From: CAVZCC01 sp963773765
GTDB lineage: Bacteria; Actinomycetota; Acidimicrobiia; Acidimicrobiales; Microtrichaceae
Direction: 5' to 3'
Length of the DNA: 64,000 nt
Assembly: GCA_963773765.1 (NCBI GenBank)
Contig: CAVZCC010000001.1
Span: forward strand, 1,364,001 to 1,428,000
The notes under the pieces are model-generated. The model was not told the origin of the DNA. It made no database searches and saw nothing but the letters and a program-made list of their open reading frames with translations. Positions within the stretch are counted from its first letter, which is position 1. Every line of letters starts with the position of its first letter. The translations under genes and the position numbers were made by a program. Positions 8,750 through 19,141 of the stretch are shown here, piece by piece.

Positions 8750-9109
8750 ATGGACATCGAAGGCTTCTACGACGCGGACGAGCGGCGCCGGCACTCCGAG
8801 GAGATCTCCTTCGGACGGGACTGGACCGATGCCGCGGGTCGGCGCTGGGAGCTGAACTGGGTGGCCGACACCGGCGAGGTGTACGCCATGTTCGAGCCGT
8901 CCGAACCCATCGGGATGGACCCGTTGGGCGACACGTGGGTGCCGGAACTGCCCATGGACGAGGTCACCGTGGAGATCCTGGGCACGATCGAGGGCGAGGA
9001 GGCCGTGCAGCAGGCCTTCGCCGGATGGGAGCCCGCCATGTCCGGGCCGGACAGCCTGTCCTGGGCCCGGGAGCGGGTGGCCGCCTCCGCTCCGCCCGCG
9101 GACGCCTGA
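8750..9109 (+). CDS. Small acidic hypothetical protein
   Basis: This 119-residue soluble acidic protein starts at an ATG with GGAGG 9 nt upstream. It reads DIEGFYDADERRRHSEEISFGRDW and then WELNWVADTGEVYAMFEP. It is divergent from the sulfatase across 115 bp, so the two may share a control region. I recognise no family, and there is no signal peptide or membrane segment. Confidence 0.75.
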   Translation: MDIEGFYDADERRRHSEEISFGRDWTDAAGRRWELNWVADTGEVYAMFEPSEPIGMDPLGDTWVPELPMDEVTVEILGTIEGEEAVQQAFAGWEPAMSGPDSLSWARERVAASAPPADA

Positions 9110-9133
9110 GCCACCCGGCGGCCGGGTGCCCCG

Positions 9134-9850
9134 TCACCCGGCGGGGTCGGTCCCTCCGGATGGGACGTGCCTGAGCGCCTCCCGGCGTGACAGTCCCGAC
9201 AGCTCGGGGTGCTCACGCACGAACGCGGCCACGGCATCCGGCGCGGTGCGGGCGTAGTCCCGCAGGGCCCAACCGATGGCCTTGCGGATGAAGAACTCGG
9301 TGTCGGTGGCCCGGGACGCGCAGAACGCGAACAGCCGGTCGGCGTCGGTGCCGTCCTTCCATCCCACCTGGTGCAGCAGCGCCACCCGGGCGACCCACCG
9401 GTCGGCGTCGTCGATCCACCGGTCCATCTCGGCCCCGAGCCCGGGGTGGGTGGCGACCAGGTCGCCCACGGCGCGCGACAGCGGGTCGACGGTGTCCCAC
9501 CACGAGCGGGCCGTGACGAGGCGCCGAAGGTCGGCCAGCTGCCCCGGGTCCCAGCGTCCGGCCCCGGCCCGGGCCAGGTCGCAGCCGACGTACTGGAACT
9601 CGCGTTCGGGAAGGGACCAGAGGCGTCCCACCAGCCCGACGGCCTCCGGACCGGGAAGGGCTCGGGCCGCCACGACCAGCGGCCGGGCGATGCGGCGACG
9701 CTCCGGCGTGGGCACGCCCAGGAACGGGAACTGGCCCCGCATGTACGCGGCCATGTCCGTGGCGCGGTCGGGGTCCGCAGCGGCGCGCAGGCCGCGCACC
9801 ACCACCTCGAGCGCGTCCGCGGCGGCGCCGTCGGTCGTGTCCACGGCCAT
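9134..9850 (-). CDS. DNA alkylation repair protein, AlkD-like DNA glycosylase
   Basis: This 238-residue all-helical HEAT-like protein matches AlkD in length. Segments FPFLGVPTPERRRIAR, LWSLPEREFQYVGCDL, ARSWWDTVDPLSRAVG, DRWVARVALLHQVG and TEFFIRKAIGWALRDYARTAP follow AlkD order. The WWDTVD aspartate and the Arg in RVALL match the residues that contact the lesion in AlkD. The enzyme would excise N3- and N7-alkylpurines from DNA. It is convergent with the small acidic protein (24 bp apart) and lies 18 bp downstream of the DapB-like gene, probably in one transcript. Confidence 0.9.
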   Translation of the reverse strand: MAVDTTDGAAADALEVVVRGLRAAADPDRATDMAAYMRGQFPFLGVPTPERRRIARPLVVAARALPGPEAVGLVGRLWSLPEREFQYVGCDLARAGAGRWDPGQLADLRRLVTARSWWDTVDPLSRAVGDLVATHPGLGAEMDRWIDDADRWVARVALLHQVGWKDGTDADRLFAFCASRATDTEFFIRKAIGWALRDYARTAPDAVAAFVREHPELSGLSRREALRHVPSGGTDPAG

Positions 9851-9868
9851 GGCGGGCCCCGACCCCGC

Positions 9869-10957
9869 TCAGTCGGCGCGCAGCAGGCCGCGACCCGGCA
9901 CCAGCGGCAGGTCCAGCGCGGTGATGAGCCCCGGTCCCGCCGCCACCACCGCGGGCAGGGCGTGCACGATGCGGCCGGCGGACAGGGCGATGCCGCCCAC
10001 GTTGCGGTCGCCGTCGGCGTCGCCCGCCTCCAGCGTCAGGGTGACGTCCGGGTCACCCTCCACGATCACCTGGTGGCACCCCATGGACCGCTCCGGCGGG
10101 TAGGGCCAGTCCGGGCCGCACCCGTCGTCGATGCGGGTCACGTGGTCCACCACGATCACCGGCTCCCCGTCGACCAGGCCCCGCACCAGCAGCCGGAACG
10201 CGCCCTGGGTGCCCTCCTCGAAGGTGCCGATCGGCAACTCGATGGTGCGCTCCAGCGGAAGCCGCTCGATCTGCTCGTCCACGCCGTCCAGCTCCACGCC
10301 CAGGGCCTCGGCCAGGATCAGCAGGACTCCTCCCCACACCATCGTGGGCACCGTCGGCCACAGCATGGGGGGCGGGCTGTCCATGGGCAGGCCGAAGCCC
10401 ACCAGCTCCTTGACGGCATGTGGCGCGTGGTAGGTGGCGTAGTTGAACGTCTCACGGACCGTGACCCGGTCCACCGACACGCAGGTGCCCACCAGGACCG
10501 GGGCCAGCAGGTCGGCCAGGAACCCGGGGTCGATGCCGGAGACCCAGCAGGTGGTGCCGCCCTCGGCGCAGGCCGCCTCCACCCGGTCCCGGAGCTCCCG
10601 GGGGGTGGTCCCGGGGTGGATGAGCGGGTAGACGGAGGTCGAGACCACGTCTGAGCCTCCCCGCAGGCAGGCGAGGATGTCCTCGACGGCCTCGTCGGGG
10701 CGGGTGTCGCCGGTGGCGGCGTAGACCACGGCGTCGGGCGAGGTGGCCAGCACCGCGGCCGCGTCCTGCGTGGCGGCCACCCCGGTGGGCTCGTCCAGGT
10801 CGCACAGGTCAGCGGCGTCGCGGCCGACCTTGGCCGGGTCGGACACGATCACGCCCGCCAGCTCCAGGGCGGGGTCGGCCACCACGGCGCGCACCGCCGG
10901 CCGGCCGACGTTGCCCGTCCCCCACACCACCACTCGCAACACATCGTGATTCGGCAC
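9869..10957 (-). CDS. NAD(P)-dependent dehydrogenase of the DapB/2,4-diaminopentanoate dehydrogenase group
   Basis: This 362-residue protein has an N-terminal Rossmann fold (VVVWGTGNVGRPAVRAV, residues 9-25). It is followed by DAVVYAATGDTRPDEAVEDILACL and VVSTSVYPLIHP, the dihydrodipicolinate-reductase-like scaffold of 2,4-diaminopentanoate dehydrogenase and related actinobacterial enzymes. The C-terminal half carries WVSGIDPGFLADLLAP and ETFNYATYHAPHAVKELVGFG. It is not a lysine-pathway DapB by length or motifs. The substrate is probably an amino or carbonyl compound. The GTG start lies 6 nt after TAGGTT, with no ribosome site. Confidence 0.82.
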   Translation of the reverse strand: MPNHDVLRVVVWGTGNVGRPAVRAVVADPALELAGVIVSDPAKVGRDAADLCDLDEPTGVAATQDAAAVLATSPDAVVYAATGDTRPDEAVEDILACLRGGSDVVSTSVYPLIHPGTTPRELRDRVEAACAEGGTTCWVSGIDPGFLADLLAPVLVGTCVSVDRVTVRETFNYATYHAPHAVKELVGFGLPMDSPPPMLWPTVPTMVWGGVLLILAEALGVELDGVDEQIERLPLERTIELPIGTFEEGTQGAFRLLVRGLVDGEPVIVVDHVTRIDDGCGPDWPYPPERSMGCHQVIVEGDPDVTLTLEAGDADGDRNVGGIALSAGRIVHALPAVVAAGPGLITALDLPLVPGRGLLRAD

Positions 10958-10963
10958 GCCGGC

Positions 10964-10969
10964 AACCTA
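10964..10969 (-). promoter_or_regulatory. Putative -10 element for a leaderless transcript
   Basis: TAGGTT on the minus strand ends 6 nt before the GTG at 10957. The divergent oxidase gene begins nearby with a CATCAT hexamer 6 nt before its own GTG, so the 58-bp gap may hold two leaderless promoters back to back. Confidence 0.4.
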
Positions 10970-11015
10970 CACACGGGGACACGTGGTGCCGGTGGCGGGA
11001 CGGCATCATGGACGG

Positions 11016-12445
11016 GTGGACCCCACCGACCTGCCCCCGGACGCGTGGGCCGAGCTGGACGCCGGGCTCGGCCCGGGCGGCGTGCTGGCCCGCACCGAGG
11101 ACCTGGCCGCCTACGAGCAACCGGCCCGCGGCACGGGTGGTGCCGCGGCCGCGGTGGTCCGGCCCCGCAGCACCGGCCAGGTCCGCACCGTGCTCCGCTG
11201 GGCCCGGGAGCACCGGGTGAAGGTCCTGGCCCAGGGTGCCAACACGGGCCTGGTCGGGGCCTCCACCCCGCCTCCCGGTGGCCACGGCCCCCTGGTGGTG
11301 CTGAGCACCGAGTTGATGGTGGACGGCCTCGTGGTGGACCCCACGGACCGCACCGCGGTGGTCCCCGCCGGGCTGCGCCTGTCCACCCTGAACGACGTGT
11401 TGTCCCCCACGGGCTGTGGTTCCCCATCGACCTGGCCGCCGACCCCTCCTTGGGGGGCATGGTGGCCACCAACACCGGTGGCGCCCGGATGCTCCGCCAC
11501 GGCGACGTGCGACGACGGGTCCTGGGCGTGGAGGTCGTCACCGCAGACCGGGACGTCACGGTGCTGGACACCCTGTCGGTGTTGCGCAAGGACAACACCG
11601 GCCCGGACCTGACGTCGCTGTTCGTGGGCTCGGCCGGCATGTTCGGCGTGGTGTGCCGGGTGGCGCTGGACCTGGCCCGCATCCCGGCCCACACCGCCGG
11701 GATGGTGGTGGTCCCGGCGGACGGCGCGGCCGCGGTGGACCTGCTGACCGGCCTGGAGGAGGACCTGGGTGACCTGCTCTCCGCCTTCGAGGTGATGTCG
11801 GCCCCGGCCATGGACGCGGCGCTGCGGCACGTGGACGGCCTGCACCACCCGTTCGGCGGCTCGCCCCTTCCGGACCTGGCGGTGCTGGTGGAGGTCGCGG
11901 GCCCCGTCGGGCTGGACGACCTGCTGCTGGGAGCGGTGGGCCGGGCGGTGCAACGGGGGGTGGCCACCGAGGCCGTCGCCATGCCGTTGGAGCGCGCCTG
12001 GGCCCTGCGCCACTCCCTGACGGAGGGCCTGCGCAGGAGCGGGGTCGTGGTCGGCTTCGACGTGTCGGTCCCCCGGCCCGCGCTGGCGGCCTACCGCGAC
12101 GCGGTGCGGACCGAGGTCGCGGTGCGGGTCCCCCGGGCCGTGGTGGCGGACTTCGGACACTGGGGCGACGGGGGCATGCACTGCAACCTGGTGTTCCCCC
12201 CGGGCGCCGGACCCGACGGCGCGGAGCGGGCCACGGCGCGGGAGGTCGTGTTCGGCCTGGCGGTGGAGCGCTTCGGGGGCAGCTTCAGCGCGGAGCACGG
12301 GCTGGGACCCCACAACGCCGACTGGTGGCTGCGGGTCACCCCGCCGGCCACGGTGGCCGCCGTGCGCTCACTCCGCGACCGGTTCGATCCCCTCGGGATC
12401 CTGGGCCACCCCGGCCTGCCCCCCGACCACACCCGGTCCCGCTGA
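11016..12445 (+). pseudogene. FAD-binding oxidase of the GlcD/D-2-hydroxyacid dehydrogenase family, interrupted by a 1-bp deletion
   Basis: The N-terminal part has the PCMH-type FAD domain (AAAVVRPRSTGQVRTVLRWA and QGANTGLVGASTP). The C-terminal part has IDLAADPSLGGMVATNTGG, SAGMFGVVCRVAL and the ending GGSFSAEHGLGPHNADWW, all typical of lactate/2-hydroxyglutarate dehydrogenases. The two halves are in different frames. At 11404-11408 there are five C residues where six would restore LSPHGLWFPIDLAADP, so a single C is missing in a homopolymer. Everything on both sides is intact, so this is more likely a sequencing error than decay. Start GTG 11016 follows CATCAT by 6 nt; 10983 is an alternative. 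The 3' end overlaps the convergent GGDEF-EAL gene. Confidence 0.85.
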
Positions 12446-15345
12446 GCGGAGGGCCTCCGTGCCCCCCAGCAACGGCGCCAGGTCCCGGGCCGGGACGGGC
12501 TCCGACAGCAGGGAGCCCTGGCCCAGGCGGCATCCGAGGTCCGCGGAGGCGCTCGAGCTGGGGCTCCGTCTCGATGCCCTCGGCCACCGTGTCCAGGCCC
12601 ATGGTGGCGGCCAGGCTGAGCACTGCGGTCACGATGGCGGTGTCGTCACCGTCGGCACCGACACCGGCCACGAAGGACCGGTCCAGCTTGACGATGTCGA
12701 TGGGCAGGCGGTGGAGGTAGGTGAGCGACGAGTAGCCGGTGCCGAAGTCGTCCATGGCGATGCGGATGCCCAGGGCCCGGAGCTCCTGCAGCCGGTCGCC
12801 CAGCTGTTGCACGTCCTCCAGCAGCACCGTCTCGGTGATCTCCAGGGTCAGGGTGCCGTACCCCAGGCCGGAGTCCGCCACGATGCCGGCGACGGAGGCG
12901 ACGAACCCCGGGTGCTGCAGCTGGCGGGCCGACACGTTGACCGCCAGCCCCAGAGAGGAACCCTCCGCGGCCTGCCACGCCGCGACCTGCTCACACGCGG
13001 AGCGGAGGACCCACGCCCCGATGGGGATGATCAGGCCGGTCTCCTCCGCCACCGGGATGAACTGGTCCGGCAGCACGACCACACCGTCGCGGTGCCAGCG
13101 GACCAGCGCCTCCACCGAGACGATCCGGCCGGTGTGGAGGTCGACGACGGGCTGGAAGTGCAGCACCAGGTCCCGCCCGTGACGGGTCTGGCGCAGGGCC
13201 GTCTCCACCCGCTGGCGGTCCACCGCCTGCTGGCGGAGCGCGTCGTCGAAGATCACCCAGCGGCCGCGCCCCTCCGACTTGGCCCGGTACATCGCGGTGT
13301 CCGCGTCACGCAGGACCGCGACGGGGTCCGGGTCGGACGGATCGGCGTAGGCGATGCCGATGGAGACGCCGGCGTGGATCTCGTGGCCGTCCACCAGGAA
13401 CGGGATCTGCAGGGTCACCTCCACCCGGTGGGCGATGGCGATGGCGTCCTCGGAGGTGTCCAGCCGCTCGCACAGCACCACGAACTCGTCGCCGCCGAAC
13501 CGGGCGACGGTGTCGCCCGGGCGGACCGCGGACTGGATGCGCTCCCCGATGCTGCGCAGCAGGCGGTCGCCCAGGGCATGGCCGAGGCTGTCGTTGATCA
13601 CCTTGAAGTGGTCCAGGTCGATGAACAGCAGCCCGACGCGCCGGTCGGTGCCGGACGCCCGCAGCCCGGCGACGGCGGCGGTGATGCGGTCGAACAGCAA
13701 CGTGCGGTTGGGCAGGCCGGTGAGCGGGTCGTGGGTGGCCTGCCGCTCCAGCGATGCCTCCAGCTGCTTGCGCTCGCTGATGTCGCGGCCGATGGCCGAG
13801 TAGTACTCGATGGTGCCGTCCGCACCACGGTGGGCCAGCACCTGCAACGCCACCGGCACCTGGCCGTCGACCCCCTCGGCGGTGACCTCGCCCGACCACG
13901 ACGTGAAGTCGTCGCTGGTGAACTCCTCCGGCGACAGGTCGTGGTTGACCTCGGTGCGCAGGGGCCAGGGGTGGCCCAGCAGGTCCTGGACCCGCTCGTC
14001 GGAGATCCCGAAGAAGCGGCGGCCGGCCGCGTTGATGTACATGAGGTTGCCCGTGGGGTCGACCAGCAGCACGGAGTCCTCGGTCAGGTCGAAGATCTCC
14101 AGCAGGCGGCGGTTCTCCTCCTCGGCCCGGACCATGTCGGTCACGTCCCAGAAGTTGCACACCCACTCACCCACCTCGGGCTGGTCGAGCAGGTTGGTGA
14201 TGCGGGCGGTGTTCCAGCGTCGCCCACCGTTGGCGTCCCGGACCCGGAGCCGCAGTCGCTCCGTGGCCCCCGGGTGGCCCCGCAACCGGTCCAGGGCCTC
14301 GGCGACGCGGGCCCGGTCCCGGCCGATCACGTTGGCGAAGGCCCGCTCCCCCACCACCTCGTCGGGGCGGTAGCCCAGGACCTGTTCCACCGCGTCGGTC
14401 ACGCTGGTCACCGTCAGGTCGTCCCGGAAGGTGAACACCACGTCGGAGCCGTGCTGGACCAGGGCCCGGAACCGGCGCTCGGACCCGGCCAGCGCCATCT
14501 GGGCCCGGACCAGGTCGTCGGTGTCGCGCAGGGTGACGGCGATGCCCCCCACGTCGGGCACGGCCCGGAGGTCCTGCATCGTCATGGCGACCCAGACGTA
14601 CTCACCCCCGGCGTTGCACAGCCGGCAGGTGACCTCGTCCGGCACCGCCGGCGCGCCGCCGTGGTCGGATGCGCCGGTGACCGCCAGGAAGTGCCGGCCC
14701 AGCGGCTCCCGGTCATCGGGGTGCACCAGGTCGCCCGGATCCATGGCCATGACCTGCGCCGTTGGTCCAGCCCGAGACGTCCTGGACCGAGTCGGAGATC
14801 CAGGTGATGCGACCGTGCTCGTCCAGCACGGCAACCGCATCGGCGGTCGAGTCGAGCAGTGCCCGGAGCGCGGCCTCCTGGCGCTCCAGGTCCTCGATCT
14901 TGCCGTGGGCCCGGCGGGCCGAGGCCGACAGCGCGTCCCAGGCCCGCTGCGCATCGTCCACGTCGCGGACGCTGGCCACGTAGCCGTGCACCCCCGCCAC
15001 GTCGACGGCGCGCGTGACCACCTGGTCGATCCACCTCCACCCGCCGCCGCGGGTGGCCATCCGCAGCCGGAGGTGCCGGCGGCTGCCGTCGGGCAGGTCG
15101 ACCAGCTCGGCCAACGTGGCCGTCACCGGCTGCAGGTCCTCGGGATGGACCTCGTCGGTGAACGAGCGGCCGCGGTAGTGCCCGGGGGGGAACCCGGTGA
15201 TGGCCTCGATGGCCTCGGTGAGCTCCACCATGGTGCCGTCCGGGCGCACCACGCCGATGGCCGTGTCGACCCGGCGCACGACCGCCCCCAGGTCCACGGC
15301 CCGTTCCTCGCCGTCGGCGGCGGGCGCATCCGGGTCGATCGTCAC
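12368..15345 (-). pseudogene. Multi-PAS GGDEF-EAL cyclic-di-GMP protein, interrupted by two 1-bp insertions
   Basis: Read across two indels this is about 990 residues. It has several PAS domains (for example YRGRSFTDEVHPEDL, LGYRPDEVVGERAF and FFGISDERVQDLLGHPW), then GGDEF with intact FGGDEFVVL and EAL with VSVEALVRWH, NVSARQL, EITETVLLED, DDFGTGYSSL and KLDRSFV. Both catalytic domains therefore look active for synthesis and hydrolysis of c-di-GMP. No membrane segment is seen, so it is a cytoplasmic sensor. An extra base near 14756 splits the first 200 residues from the rest. Another near 12541 garbles the last 60 residues; removing it restores DLGCRLGQGSLLSEPVP and a stop at 12368. Without correction the frame runs on to 12336. 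Start is GTG 15345. Confidence 0.85.
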
Positions 15346-15391
15346 CTGGGCCCAGTGTACGAGCGGCCCGCGGTGCTTCCTCGGGCCCGGC

Positions 15392-15826
15392 TCAGCGGGT
15401 GAAGCTCCAGGCCCGGAGGATCATGGGGATCTGCATCGGGAGCCGGAGCCAGGCGATCCAGGCCGGCATCGTGACCTGTGGGTCGCCCCGGGTGGCGTCG
15501 ATGGCCATCTGGATGTTGGCGGGGTACACGGCGATGATCGTCGCCGTGGCCAGGGCGCCGCCGGCCCGGCGGGTGGCCGGAACGGCCAGCAACGCGCCGG
15601 AGGCGACCTCGGCCACGCCGGACCAGAACACCGCCTCCCTCCGCCACGGGAACCAGCGGGGAACGATCTGGCGGAAGAACCCGGGCACCACGAAGTGGGC
15701 TGCGCCGATGGCGACCATCATCCCGGCGAAGCGCAGGCGGGACCGGTCCAGCGCCGGGTCCGCCGCCGGGTCGGAGAGCCGCCCCGTGACCCGCTGGGTG
15801 ATCGACATGGTTGCGTCCGCCTGCAC
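15392..15826 (-). CDS. DoxX-family membrane protein
   Basis: This 144-residue integral membrane protein has four predicted helices: FAGMMVAIGAAHFVVPGFF, EAVFWSGVAEVASGALLAV, GGALATATIIAVYPANIQMAI and WLRLPMQIPMILRAW. These match DoxX/SURF4-like proteins, which are linked to redox or membrane processes of mostly unknown mechanism. AGGAGG ends 4 nt before the GTG at 15826; an in-frame ATG at 15808 is the alternative start. It lies 42 bp downstream of the LysRS-MprF gene's end region on the other flank of the GGDEF-EAL gene, all on the minus strand. Confidence 0.85.
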   Translation of the reverse strand: MQADATMSITQRVTGRLSDPAADPALDRSRLRFAGMMVAIGAAHFVVPGFFRQIVPRWFPWRREAVFWSGVAEVASGALLAVPATRRAGGALATATIIAVYPANIQMAIDATRGDPQVTMPAWIAWLRLPMQIPMILRAWSFTR

Positions 15827-15868
15827 GTGGCCTCCTCGGTCCGGCCCCCGTGGGCCGGGGACAGCTTG

Positions 15869-18800
15869 TCAGTCCCGGGGCGTGGCCGGGGCCCGCACCG
15901 TCTCGGCCGGACCGGACAGGAACCGCCCCAGGAGTGGGATGTCCACGAAGCCCTCGACCCAGGCGTACCGGAGGGCCACCTTGGGCAGGTCCGCGGGGTC
16001 GGCGTAGATGAGGACGCGGGGCAGCCACTCCGGCTGGAACTTCTCGTTGAACTCCCGCAGGGACCGGATCTGGTAGTAGGGGTTCAGGAGGTCGGCGACC
16101 CGGCGGAGCATCCGGTCGGTCCGGTTGTGCTGGATGTCGTCGTCCAGCAGCCGGGAGAACGCGGCGAAGTTCAGCGACAGGCGGGCCACGCCCCGCTGGT
16201 CGAGCTCGGTGACGGTCCGGGCGATGAGGAACTCGATCAGCCCGTTGGACGCGGAGGGCAGCCGCCGCATCAGGTCGAGGGTGTAGCCCGCGCCGTAGGG
16301 CCCGCCGGCGTGGCCCACCGGGATGAGGCGGAGGAACCCGACGGGACGCTCCACGCCGTCCGGGCCCGGTTCCCAGGCCACCGCCAGCAGTCGGTCGGGG
16401 TCGGTGTGCCCCACGCCCTGGCTCATCGCCATGGTGTACCCGCGCTCGTCCTCGCCCTGGCGCCACTGGTGGCTGATGTGGTTCAGCTGGGCCGCCAGGT
16501 CCGTCCCGGCCTCGGCCTCGGTGAGCAGCTGGTAGCGGTGTCCCACCTCGATCCGCCGGACCGACTGGCGGACCGGGCCCATCCCGGGCGCGTCCAGGTC
16601 GAAGGCCCGGCAGTCCACGATGGCCTCGTCGCCGAGGTAGAAGCTCCGGAACCCCCGCTCGGCGTAGAAGGGGGCGTCGCTCTCCCGGGTGGCCAGGAAG
16701 GCCGGCTGCCAGCCGTGGAGCCGGCAGTGGTCCATGAACTCGTCCACCACCAGCGGCACGGACCCGTCCTCGCCGATCGGGTCGCCGGATCCCAGGGCGA
16801 AGCCGCCCAGGTAGCCGTAGGCGATCATGGCCCGGCCGTCGGAGGCGAAGAAGTAGCTCTTGTCGCCCCGCAGCGCGAACGGCGACAACGTGTCCCAGCC
16901 GTAGCGTGCCACCAGTTCCTCGGCCCGGGCGCGGCCCTCGCCGTGGCCCGCGCCCACCGCCGGCCGGAGCAGCTGCCACAGCAGCAGCAGCAGCCCGACG
17001 GCCCCCAGGACGGCGAGTGCCACCGGGTACCACGTGGCGAACCGGCCCCGGTAGGTGTACGGGCCGTCCATGCCCACGATGCCCAGGGTGACGGTCTCCA
17101 GCGACCGGGCCCACGACCACGGCGGCGTCAGCGTGTTGCGCTGGCTCCACAGGGCGACCAGGCCGAAGCCGTAGACGAACAACAGGTACCGCGGCACGGT
17201 CAGCGCCACCTGGGCCAGCGACGGCGGGTCCTTCAACCCCGTGAAGTCGCGTCGTGTCAGCAGCAGGATGACGATCATGGCCGCCGACGTGGACAGGGCG
17301 ATCAGCTCACCGCCCTGGCCGATGCTCAGGACCGCCGACACGACGAACAGCACCAGCGCCAGGTTCCAGGCCCGCCGCTTGCCCCGGAGCAGCTGGCCGC
17401 TCAGCAGGACCATGCACAACCCCAGGGTCACCGAGAGGACGTTGTCGTCCACCAGCTGCGGCAACGGGGACAGCAGCTCGTCCAGCTGCAGGGTCCGGAC
17501 CCCCAGGGACGGCAGGGAGCTCAGCATGGTCAGGACGCCCACGACGGTGGTCAGCACCGCCACCACCCGGACCAGCCCGGACAGTCGCACCACTGCCACC
17601 GGCGCACCGGGGCGGTGCGAGGTCGGCAGCGGGGTCGTCGGCACCACCTGGGACCGGCCCGGTGTCGCGCCGCTCCGGCCCCGCTCCGGACGGAGCGTCG
17701 GGAACAGGATCACGTCGCGGATGGCGGTCACGCCCGCCAGCAGCATGACCAGGCGGTCGACGCCGATGCCCAGGCCCCCGGTGGGCGGCATGCCCCGCTC
17801 CAGGGCCCGGATGAACTCCTCGTCGACCGTGCCGCCGCCGGGGTCCCGGGCATCCGGTCCCGTCGCCGGCCCGGCGGCAGCCTGCATGCGGGCCCGCTGG
17901 TCGGCCGGATCGTTCAGCTCGCTGTACGCGTTGGCCAGTTCCCGGCCTCCCACGATGACCTCGAAGCGCTCGGTCAGCATGGGGTCGTGGGCGTGGCGGC
18001 GGGCCAACGGCGAGGTCTCGGTGGGGTGGTCCATGACGATGGTGGGTGCCAGCAGGCCGGCTTCGACCCGGGTCTCGAACGCCTCCACCAGGCACCGTCC
18101 CGACCCCCACCCGGACCGCCATGGGATCCCCACGGACTCCAGTCGGGACCGGGCCTCCTCCACCGGGAGCGACGGTTCGATCCGCACCCCCACCACCTCG
18201 TCGACCAGGTCGACCATGCCCACGCGCCGCCACGGCAGGGCCAGGTCGACGGCCTGACCGCCGATGTCCACCACGGTGGCGCCGGTGGCCGCACGGGCGG
18301 CGGTGACGACCAGCGCCTCGACCAGGTCCATCATGTCCCGGTAGTCGCCCGGGGCCTGGTACGCCTCCAGGATGGTGAACTCGGGGTTGTGGGTGTGATC
18401 GATGCCCTCGTTGCGGAACACCCGGCCGATCTCGAACACCCGGTCGAATCCGCCGACCACCAACCGCTTGAGGTGCAGCTCCGGAGCGATGCGCAGGTAG
18501 AGGTCACAGCCCAGCGCCTGGTGGTGGGTGATGAACGGCCGGGCCACCGCACCACCGGCCCCGGTGGAGAACACGGGCGTCTCGACCTCCATGAAGCCCC
18601 GGTCGTGCAGGGTGGTCCGCAGGGCGTGCAGCACCGCCGAACGGACCTCGAACACGCGGCGGCTCGGCGGGTTGGCGATCAGGTCCAGCTCGCGCTCGCG
18701 GGCCCGACGGCCCGGATCCCGGGGACCGTGGTGCTTCTCCGGTGGCGGGAGCAGTGACGGCGCCAGCAGGACCGGCGCGGCCGCCAGGACGGAGAGCTCC

Positions 18801-19141
18801 CCGGACCGCGACGTGCCGATGACGCCCTCCACGCCGATCACGTCGCCCCGCTCCAGCCGTCGCGCCACCTCCACGCCGTCGCACCCGGCACGGGACCGCT
18901 CCACCATCACCTGGAGGCGGCCGCCGTCCTGCTGCAGGGTGAGGAAGACCACGCCGCCGTGGTCGCGCACCAGCGCCACCCGCCCCACCAGCCGCACGTG
19001 ATGCTCGGTGCAGGCGCCGGGACCGAGCCCCCGGTCGGCGGCCAGGACCCCGGCGACGGTGTCGTCGGCCGCGAAGGCGGCGGGGTACGGCTCCACACCG
19101 GAGCGGCGCAGCGCGGCCACCCGATCGGGTCGCTCCCCCAT
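15869..19141 (-). CDS. Lysyl-tRNA synthetase fused to a C-terminal MprF-type lysylphosphatidylglycerol synthase (reverse order to LysX)
   Basis: This 1090-residue fusion starts with a class II LysRS (residues 1 to about 490). It has an OB-fold (VRLVGRVALVRDHGG), motif 2 (VFEIGRVFRNEGIDHTHNPE) and motif 3 (GGLGIGVDRLVMLLAG). A membrane part of about six helices follows (roughly 510-725, for example LSVTLGLCMVLLSGQLL and WYPVALAVLGAVGLLLLLW). A DUF2156 lysyl-transfer domain ends the protein (DTLSPFALRGDKSYFF onward). LysX of mycobacteria makes lysyl-phosphatidylglycerol, lowering surface charge against cationic peptides, but has the membrane/transferase part first and LysRS last. Here the order is swapped within one uninterrupted frame. 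Its ATG shares one base with the stop of the DUF2254 gene (TGATG), so the pair is translationally coupled. Confidence 0.9.
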   Translation of the reverse strand: MGERPDRVAALRRSGVEPYPAAFAADDTVAGVLAADRGLGPGACTEHHVRLVGRVALVRDHGGVVFLTLQQDGGRLQVMVERSRAGCDGVEVARRLERGDVIGVEGVIGTSRSGELSVLAAAPVLLAPSLLPPPEKHHGPRDPGRRARERELDLIANPPSRRVFEVRSAVLHALRTTLHDRGFMEVETPVFSTGAGGAVARPFITHHQALGCDLYLRIAPELHLKRLVVGGFDRVFEIGRVFRNEGIDHTHNPEFTILEAYQAPGDYRDMMDLVEALVVTAARAATGATVVDIGGQAVDLALPWRRVGMVDLVDEVVGVRIEPSLPVEEARSRLESVGIPWRSGWGSGRCLVEAFETRVEAGLLAPTIVMDHPTETSPLARRHAHDPMLTERFEVIVGGRELANAYSELNDPADQRARMQAAAGPATGPDARDPGGGTVDEEFIRALERGMPPTGGLGIGVDRLVMLLAGVTAIRDVILFPTLRPERGRSGATPGRSQVVPTTPLPTSHRPGAPVAVVRLSGLVRVVAVLTTVVGVLTMLSSLPSLGVRTLQLDELLSPLPQLVDDNVLSVTLGLCMVLLSGQLLRGKRRAWNLALVLFVVSAVLSIGQGGELIALSTSAAMIVILLLTRRDFTGLKDPPSLAQVALTVPRYLLFVYGFGLVALWSQRNTLTPPWSWARSLETVTLGIVGMDGPYTYRGRFATWYPVALAVLGAVGLLLLLWQLLRPAVGAGHGEGRARAEELVARYGWDTLSPFALRGDKSYFFASDGRAMIAYGYLGGFALGSGDPIGEDGSVPLVVDEFMDHCRLHGWQPAFLATRESDAPFYAERGFRSFYLGDEAIVDCRAFDLDAPGMGPVRQSVRRIEVGHRYQLLTEAEAGTDLAAQLNHISHQWRQGEDERGYTMAMSQGVGHTDPDRLLAVAWEPGPDGVERPVGFLRLIPVGHAGGPYGAGYTLDLMRRLPSASNGLIEFLIARTVTELDQRGVARLSLNFAAFSRLLDDDIQHNRTDRMLRRVADLLNPYYQIRSLREFNEKFQPEWLPRVLIYADPADLPKVALRYAWVEGFVDIPLLGRFLSGPAETVRAPATPRD

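Noticed and set aside
12336..12540. Gly/Pro-rich C-terminal extension of the GGDEF-EAL protein
   Set aside because: Removing one inserted base near 12541 replaces it with the normal EAL-domain ending, so the extension is a frameshift artefact.
15197..18757. Long plus-strand open frame antisense to the LysRS-MprF gene
   Set aside because: Same GC artefact; the antisense product has no domain logic and runs over a well-defined enzyme.
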